A stretch of DNA of 6,270 nt from Burkholderiaceae bacterium (GTDB lineage: Bacteria > Pseudomonadota > Gammaproteobacteria > Burkholderiales > Burkholderiaceae), in assembly GCA_947461335.1 (NCBI GenBank), contig CANHLB010000111.1, positions 1-6,270 of the forward strand. The letters run 5' to 3'. The position numbers and the translations under genes were made by a program. This document shows positions 6,055 through 6,270 of the stretch, one piece after another. The first letter of the stretch is position 1, and each line of letters opens with the position of its first letter. The notes beneath the pieces were generated by a model, which was given only the letters and a program-made list of their open reading frames with translations, had not been told where the DNA came from and did no database searches.

Positions 6055-6270
6055 TTAAATAGCGCGAGTACGAGTGACACGCATGACGTCATGATTCGTT
6101 CGTAGACTACGCATCACTTTGGATAAGTGCAGGCGATCATAGACCTGAATAGTAAAACGAATGGTGACAGAATCTTCTTTATAGCGGTCTTCCATGGAGA
6201 CATTCATGATGTTCGAATCTGCTGCGGTAACGCTGCTAGCAACCCGTGCTAATACACCCTTACCTTGATG
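6055..6270 (-). CDS. spoT: SpoT-type bifunctional (p)ppGpp synthetase/hydrolase, partial, C-terminal ACT domain
   Basis: Only the last 71 codons and the TAA stop (6055-6057) are present; the rest lies past the right edge. The translated segment starts HQGKGVLARVASSVTAADSN, then NIMNVSMEDR, and ends YDRLHLSKVMRSLRTNHDVM followed by RVTRTRAI. This is the C-terminal ACT (RRM) regulatory domain of long RelA/SpoT homologues. The ending resembles that of E. coli SpoT (RDRVHLANIMRKI..., VTRNRN) more than that of RelA. The ACT domain takes part in ribosome or ligand sensing, while the catalytic HD and synthetase domains are not visible here. The next gene, greB, is convergent. To my knowledge greB beside spoT is a common betaproteobacterial arrangement, which supports the call. 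Confidence 0.9.
   Translation of the reverse strand, partial: HQGKGVLARVASSVTAADSNIMNVSMEDRYKEDSVTIRFTIQVYDRLHLSKVMRSLRTNHDVMRVTRTRAI

Noticed and set aside
6082..6093. Perfect 12-bp palindrome CATGACGTCATG
   Set aside because: It lies within the spoT coding sequence, encodes ordinary ACT-domain residues and has no second copy here. Chance is the simplest explanation.

Overview
The window looks like chromosomal DNA of a betaproteobacterium of the Burkholderiales, most like Polynucleobacter. This is judged from the protein sequences, the moderate GC content, the dense packing of genes and the spoT/greB neighbourhood; no database search was possible. Almost all of it is housekeeping or cell-envelope content, and I see no phage, insertion sequence, CRISPR array or defence genes.

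Right part (about 5411-6270): the 3' end of a spoT-type (p)ppGpp synthetase/hydrolase gene lies on the minus strand and meets greB (plus strand) tail to tail with 5 bases between them. greB is divergent from a tRNA-Arg(ACG) gene on the minus strand, with only 18 bp between the tRNA 5' end and the greB ATG. That gap holds a perfect 10-bp palindrome, CATAATTATG, which gives a -10-like hexamer on both strands. A 10-bp-stem intrinsic terminator follows the tRNA.

Left and middle part (1-5237): one long co-directional minus-strand gene cluster, probably a single operon. In order of transcription it holds a STAS-MlaE fusion permease, an MlaF-type ATPase, an MlaD-type MCE protein with a long C-terminal helical region, a PqiC-like auxiliary lipoprotein, a short-chain dehydrogenase-like protein that lacks the usual catalytic residues, and a YbbP-type FtsX-family permease that runs off the left edge. 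Junctions overlap by 1, 4 and 4 nt, then there is a 25-nt gap with a strong Shine-Dalgarno, then a 4-nt overlap at a TTG start. This spacing points to translational coupling almost throughout.

How the genes fit together: the first four make a plausible complete envelope-spanning lipid transporter: inner-membrane permease with ATPase, periplasmic MCE ring or tube, and outer-membrane-associated lipoprotein. It resembles a hybrid of the Mla and Pqi systems, with no MlaC and no separate MlaB in the window. The SDR-like protein and the YbbP-type permease are coupled to it, but their link to lipid transport is inference.
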